Of a stretch of 64,000 nucleotides of DNA, positions 62,411 through 64,000 are shown piece after piece (the stretch's first letter is position 1; every line of letters begins with the position of its first letter). Origin of the DNA: Symbiodinium natans (taxonomy: Eukaryota > Sar > Dinophyceae > Suessiales > Symbiodiniaceae); NCBI GenBank assembly GCA_905221605.1, contig CAJNDS010002278.1, forward strand, positions 347,364 through 411,363, in the 5' to 3' direction. The position numbers and the translations under genes were made by a program. Under the pieces are notes generated by a model. The model was not told the origin of the DNA and searched no databases. It saw nothing but the letters and a program-made list of their open reading frames with translations.

Positions 62411-62660
62411 GGGTTTGGGGTTTGGGGTTTAGGGATTCCTGGTAATTTAGGGTTTAGGGTGTCGGGTAGGGTTTGGGGTTTTAGGGCAAAGGGTTTGGAG
62501 TTCAGGGTTTGGGGTTTAGGGATTCCTGATAATTTAAGGTTTAGGGTGTAGGGTTTAAGGTTTTGGGGTTTGGGGTTTAGGGATTCCTTTAGTTTAGGGT
62601 TTAGGGTGTAGGGTTGAAGGTTTGGGGTTTAGGGCTTAGGTTTTCGGTTCAGGGTCCAAA
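62411..62660 (+). repeat. composite telomere-derived tandem repeat
   Basis: The segment TTTGGGGTTTAGGGATTCCT then TAATTTAGGGTTTAGGGTGT occurs at about 62,420, 62,510 and 62,568 with small changes. It is a new, longer repeat unit built from telomeric variants plus a unique ATTCCT core. Confidence 0.8.
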
Positions 62661-63103
62661 AGGAACTCATCGTTTGGATCAAGTCCGGGTGCTTCGCATT
62701 CACAACCTTCAGGAATACAAGCCTAATGCCCCAAGAGGATCCTCCGTTCTTTCCCTGAACCCTAAACCCTGGAACAGCTCTTCCTGAGCTTGCCCAGGAA
62801 CTGACTGAACACCTGAAATCACGCAAGGTCCATGAGTTTCGGGAATGAGGGCTTGGCCTGCGACAAACCCCCCCCCCCCCCAAGGCGCCATTCAAAGCAA
62901 AAACCCAATTCCCGCAACCCTAATTAATCCTACGAAGCTCCATCAATCTCCGAAGCTCCAGCTGCTGACATTTTCTTCTTTTCATTGCATGTACAGGGTT
63001 TAGGGTTTAGGGTTTGCGGCTATAGGGTTTGGGGTTATATGGATTTCCCGAACTTCGGGTACCCAAATACCTACTTTCGCGTGCTCTACACCCGAGCTCC
63101 CTC
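62661..63103. other. unrecognised spacer
   Basis: Non-telomeric sequence with C14 at 62,868-62,881 and a short TTTAGGG tract at 62,998-63,016. The two minus-strand frames are of low quality and not called. Confidence 0.55.
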
Positions 63104-63270
63104 TACCAGGAGGTTCATGGGTACTTCTAACCCCAACTTCAGGTAAGTCTACTTCTAACCTACTTCAGAGGACTTAGGGGGCCTTGTAGGTACAGTTATA
63201 GTTTGTGTTGACCCTAAACCATAAGCCCTAAACCCCGATCCCTAAACCCTAAACCCTAATCATCCAAGTA
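63104..63270. mobile_element. MITE-like element, family A copy 9, right arm replaced by telomeric repeats
   Basis: TACCAGGAGGTTCATGGGTA left, then AGTCTACTTCTAACCTACTT and GTACAGTTATAGTTTG. At 63,212 the sequence becomes CCCTAAACC repeats to about 63,259, followed by CATCCAAGTA, which matches the outermost right terminus. Confidence 0.65.
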
Positions 63271-63485
63271 CTGACAGGATCTGGCCTCCCAGCCTTTCTC
63301 AGACACCGCAGCATGGAGCACGTCAGCGGATCTGGAGAAAATGGAGGTGCTGGTTTAGGGTTACAGGGTTTAAGCTTAGGGTTTAGGATTTCTAGTCTAG
63401 GGAAAAGGGTTTAGGGTTTAGGGTTTAGGCTTAGGCTTTGGGATTTCTAGATTAGGGAAAAGGGTTGAGGGTGGAGGGCTGGTTC
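63271..63485. other. spacer with duplicated telomere-bearing segment
   Basis: GGATTTCTAG-TCTAGGGAAAAGGG occurs twice (63,386 and 63,443), separated by telomeric units. Confidence 0.6.
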
Positions 63486-63597
63486 TTGGCAGCCCAGGAA
63501 TGCCGATAAACCCTTTTGTTTTGGTTCTGGGTTCCCTTACAAGGGAGCCAACCCAAAAAATTGTGCCCTTATTCCAATATGGTTTGTGGGCTACCAA
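63486..63597. mobile_element. MITE-like element, family C copy 9, undivided
   Basis: TTGGCAGCCCAGGAATGCC left and AATATGGTTTGTGGGCTACC then AA right. Confidence 0.75.
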
Positions 63598-64000
63598 GGG
63601 TTTGAGGGCTGTAGTATAGGGGCCATGGTAAATATGGAATAGGCTTTGGGGGGGATCGGAATATACTTATAAAGGGACTATGAGGGAATACTGTTAGTGC
63701 TTTTTCCGAGCCCTATGTTGGTTCCTTTTCCTTTTGCTTAAACGCCCTCAGCCCTGGTTTCGGGGCAGGTGTTTTTGTTCGTTTCGTTGGTTTGGTTGTT
63801 GAAGTGATTTGGGGTTGAGGGTTATGCGTTGAGGGTGGGCGTGACCCTTGTTTTGGTGTCGCGACCTGCTTTTGAAAAGTCATGGTTCGGTCTGAGTGTT
63901 TTCATGGGATCTGTGGGGTTTGTCGGATTGATGGGGTCTATGGGGCCTTACATGATTTCCGCGGTTTATGGGGTTGCATAGAGTTTGTGGGGTCCAAAGC
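63598..64000. other. unrecognised window end
   Basis: No telomeric array, element or gene is seen. The sequence is G/T-rich on the plus strand. Confidence 0.6.

Noticed and set aside
1-64000. tRNA, rRNA, snRNA or spliced-leader RNA genes
   Set aside because: I looked for T-loop (GGTTCGAATCC-like) and full spliced-leader sequences by eye and found none. A dedicated scan such as tRNAscan or Infernal was not possible.

Overview
The window looks like nuclear DNA from a dinoflagellate, most likely a Symbiodiniaceae species. Three things support this. Arabidopsis-type telomeric heptamers (TTTAGGG / CCCTAAA) are scattered through it in both orientations. It is extremely gene-poor and full of short inverted-repeat elements. 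At 11.2-12.4 kb it carries a decayed member of the ubiquitin-like + RCC1-repeat protein family that is very abundant in Symbiodinium genomes. The species assignment is inference; no rRNA, tRNA or organelle marker was recognised.

Layout. 1-9.4 kb: interstitial telomeric repeats (ITRs) and short hairpin elements. 9.47-10.4 kb: a G-rich 15-bp minisatellite with higher-order structure. 11.2-12.4 kb: RCC1-like pseudogene. 12.4-29.4 kb: more ITRs, a tandem block at 14.36-14.95 kb, a polypurine block at 27.3 kb and many short palindromic elements that resemble MITEs. 29,401-38,218: one LTR retroelement with 287-bp LTRs and a single 2,507-codon reading frame. 38.2-64 kb: again ITRs and short palindromic elements, plus an alternating inverted array (54.5-54.95 kb), a large inverted repeat with a 32-bp perfect palindromic core (60.7 kb), a 69-G homopolymer (61.6 kb) and a hairpin element at 62.1 kb.

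The only convincing intact coding region is the retroelement ORF. Its product has a WW domain, an S1-like domain, five good CCCH zinc fingers plus one degenerate one, and a SAM-like segment, but no reverse transcriptase, protease or integrase that I can see. The element therefore looks non-autonomous. It sits inside a telomeric array with a likely 5-bp target duplication, TAGGG.

The most interesting pattern is that many short palindromic elements occur in two states. Some copies are intact. Others are split by a telomeric array, often at an internal TTAGGG-like seed, with the flanking arms retained. At least eight cases from five families are visible. With the G-strand to C-strand junctions near 470, 51,150 and 55,565, this suggests repeated telomeric addition or expansion at internal breaks, possibly promoted by hairpins. 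The family names A-H used here are my own labels.
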